A DNA stretch of 64,000 nucleotides from the NCBI GenBank assembly GCA_017450125.1, contig JAFSWZ010000039.1, positions 1-64,000 on the forward strand, given 5' to 3'. Origin of the DNA: Synergistaceae bacterium (GTDB lineage: Bacteria; Synergistota; Synergistia; Synergistales; Aminobacteriaceae). Numbering within the stretch: position 1 is the first letter of the stretch; each line of letters opens with the position of its first letter. Below, in pieces: positions 63,292 through 64,000 of the stretch. Position numbers and translations under genes: made by a program. The notes beneath the pieces are model-generated. The model was not told the DNA's origin. It was given only the letters and a program-made list of their open reading frames with translations, and ran no database searches.

Positions 63292-64000
63292 AGAAAGTTC
63301 TCATCATAGGAGCAGGCCCGGCCGGCCTCACAGCAGCATACGAAATTCTACGTACGGGGGGGGGGACTACACTGTAACAGTCTTTGAGGAGAGCACGTAC
63401 ATGGGCGGCATCTCCCGCACCGTCTGCCACAACGGCAACCGCATGGACATGGGCGGACATCGCTTCTTCTCGAAGGTTCAGGCCGTCAACGACTGGTGGC
63501 AGAACATGATGCCCTCTCAGGGTGCACTGCCTTACGACGACAGAACGCTCGGCCGCACTTCACAGCTCACGCCCGGAGGCCCGGACCCGGAACAGACTGA
63601 CCGCGTCATGCTCCGGCGTAACAGGCTCAGCCGTATATTCTTCAACCGCAAGTTCTTCGACTACCCAATCTCGATGAAGCCCGCAACAATCCGAAACATG
63701 GGGCTTTTCACAACGATAGCAGCAGGGTTCAGCTACCTCAAGGCCGCAATGTTCAAGCGCGAGGAAAAATCCCTTGAGGACTTCTACATCAACAGGTTCG
63801 GCTATAAGCTCTACAGCATGTTTTTCGAGAACTACACGCTGAACTTGTGGGGAAGGCATCCGCGCGACATTTCCCCTGAATGGGGAGCACAGAGAGTTAA
63901 GGGACTCTCAATCACCGCAATACTCCGCGACATCTTCGGGAAAATCTTTCACCTGCATTACCGCAAGGTAGAGACCTCGTTAATCGAGGAGTTCTCTTAC
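63288..64000 (+). CDS. FAD-dependent oxidoreductase (UDP-galactopyranose mutase-like), out of frame at a poly-G tract, 3' end outside window
   Basis: The ATG at 63288 opens KKVLIIGAGPAGLTAAYEIL, the FAD-binding loop, and runs into ten G; after the tract the frame ends at a TAA (63376-63378). In another frame the sequence goes on from the tract as DYTVTVFEESTYMGGISRTV, MDMGGHRFFSK and NLWGRHPRDISPEWGAQRVK, to the window end without a stop, the expected continuation of a FAD oxidoreductase related to UDP-galactopyranose mutase. Eight or eleven G would join the two parts. As drawn the gene is interrupted. It follows the GT87-like gene directly and could supply furanose-type or other modified sugar donors. 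Confidence 0.78.
63356..63365 (+). repeat. Poly-G tract (ten G) in the FAD oxidoreductase gene
   Basis: Ten consecutive G lie 69 bases after the ATG, inside codons for glycine. It is the only G run of this length I see in the window. With ten, translation stops 12 bases past the tract; with eight or eleven the whole frame is open. Confidence 0.93.

Noticed and set aside
1-64000. CRISPR arrays, insertion sequences, prophage or tRNA genes
   Set aside because: No regularly spaced repeats, transposase or integrase motifs, or tRNA cloverleaf ends were seen.

Overview
The window looks like chromosomal DNA of a diderm, anaerobe-type bacterium of the phylum Synergistota. Pointers are the carboxy terminus of the 1754-residue surface protein at 19927-25191, which has a glycine-rich GGGCDAG motif, a hydrophobic stretch and a basic tail (the Synergist-CTERM type of sorting signal); an AsmA/TamB-like outer-membrane biogenesis protein; and a full peptidoglycan and division set. 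Genus cannot be decided from the sequence. Base composition looks even and moderately GC-rich, with dense head-to-tail genes. I see no insertion sequences, tRNA or rRNA genes, CRISPR arrays or prophage.

Layout. 1-8.5 kb: end of a glutamate dehydrogenase gene, dapF, a SAM methyltransferase, a Ski2-like helicase, the RNase P RNA gene, cobJ overlapping trmFO, and a DNA methyltransferase with a broken restriction endonuclease. 8.5-16.3 kb: topA divergent from a giant AsmA-like gene, then a membrane acyltransferase. 16.3-25.2 kb: a YchF-like GTPase with an L,D-transpeptidase, a K+(Na+)/H+ antiporter, and the giant repeat surface protein. 25.2-31.7 kb: a lysine/diaminopimelate operon (dapA, dapB, dapH, deacetylase, two aspartate kinases) behind a leader with a promoter, a small ORF and an intrinsic terminator. 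31.7-43.1 kb: leuS, a pseudopilin, holA, a SprA-like protein, a carrier, uvrA, and the ahcY-mtaD pair for S-adenosylhomocysteine disposal. 43.1-54.8 kb, minus strand: folC, a SPOR protein, ftsZ, ftsA, ftsQ, murB, murC, a degenerate FtsK-like protein, mltG and a second pseudopilin. 55-64 kb: class V aminotransferase, hybrid histidine kinase with response regulator, an EF-G-like GTPase, a GT87-like membrane protein, and a cut-off FAD oxidoreductase.

Most notable result: three genes whose products probably modify sugars or surface polymers each have a short repeat tract at the 5' end, and each is out of frame by a repeat-number change. A methyltransferase (13-bp unit, about three copies, 2520-2557), an acyltransferase (7-bp unit, three copies, 15270-15290) and a FAD oxidoreductase (ten G, 63356-63365) would each read from a well-placed start codon into the full family-like protein if the tract had a different copy number. 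This is the pattern of phase-variable contingency loci and suggests switchable surface decoration. Other oddities are the broken restriction gene beside an intact methyltransferase, an FtsK-like protein with altered Walker A and B residues and no gamma domain, a second aspartate kinase with changed active-site motifs, and the attenuator-like dapA leader.
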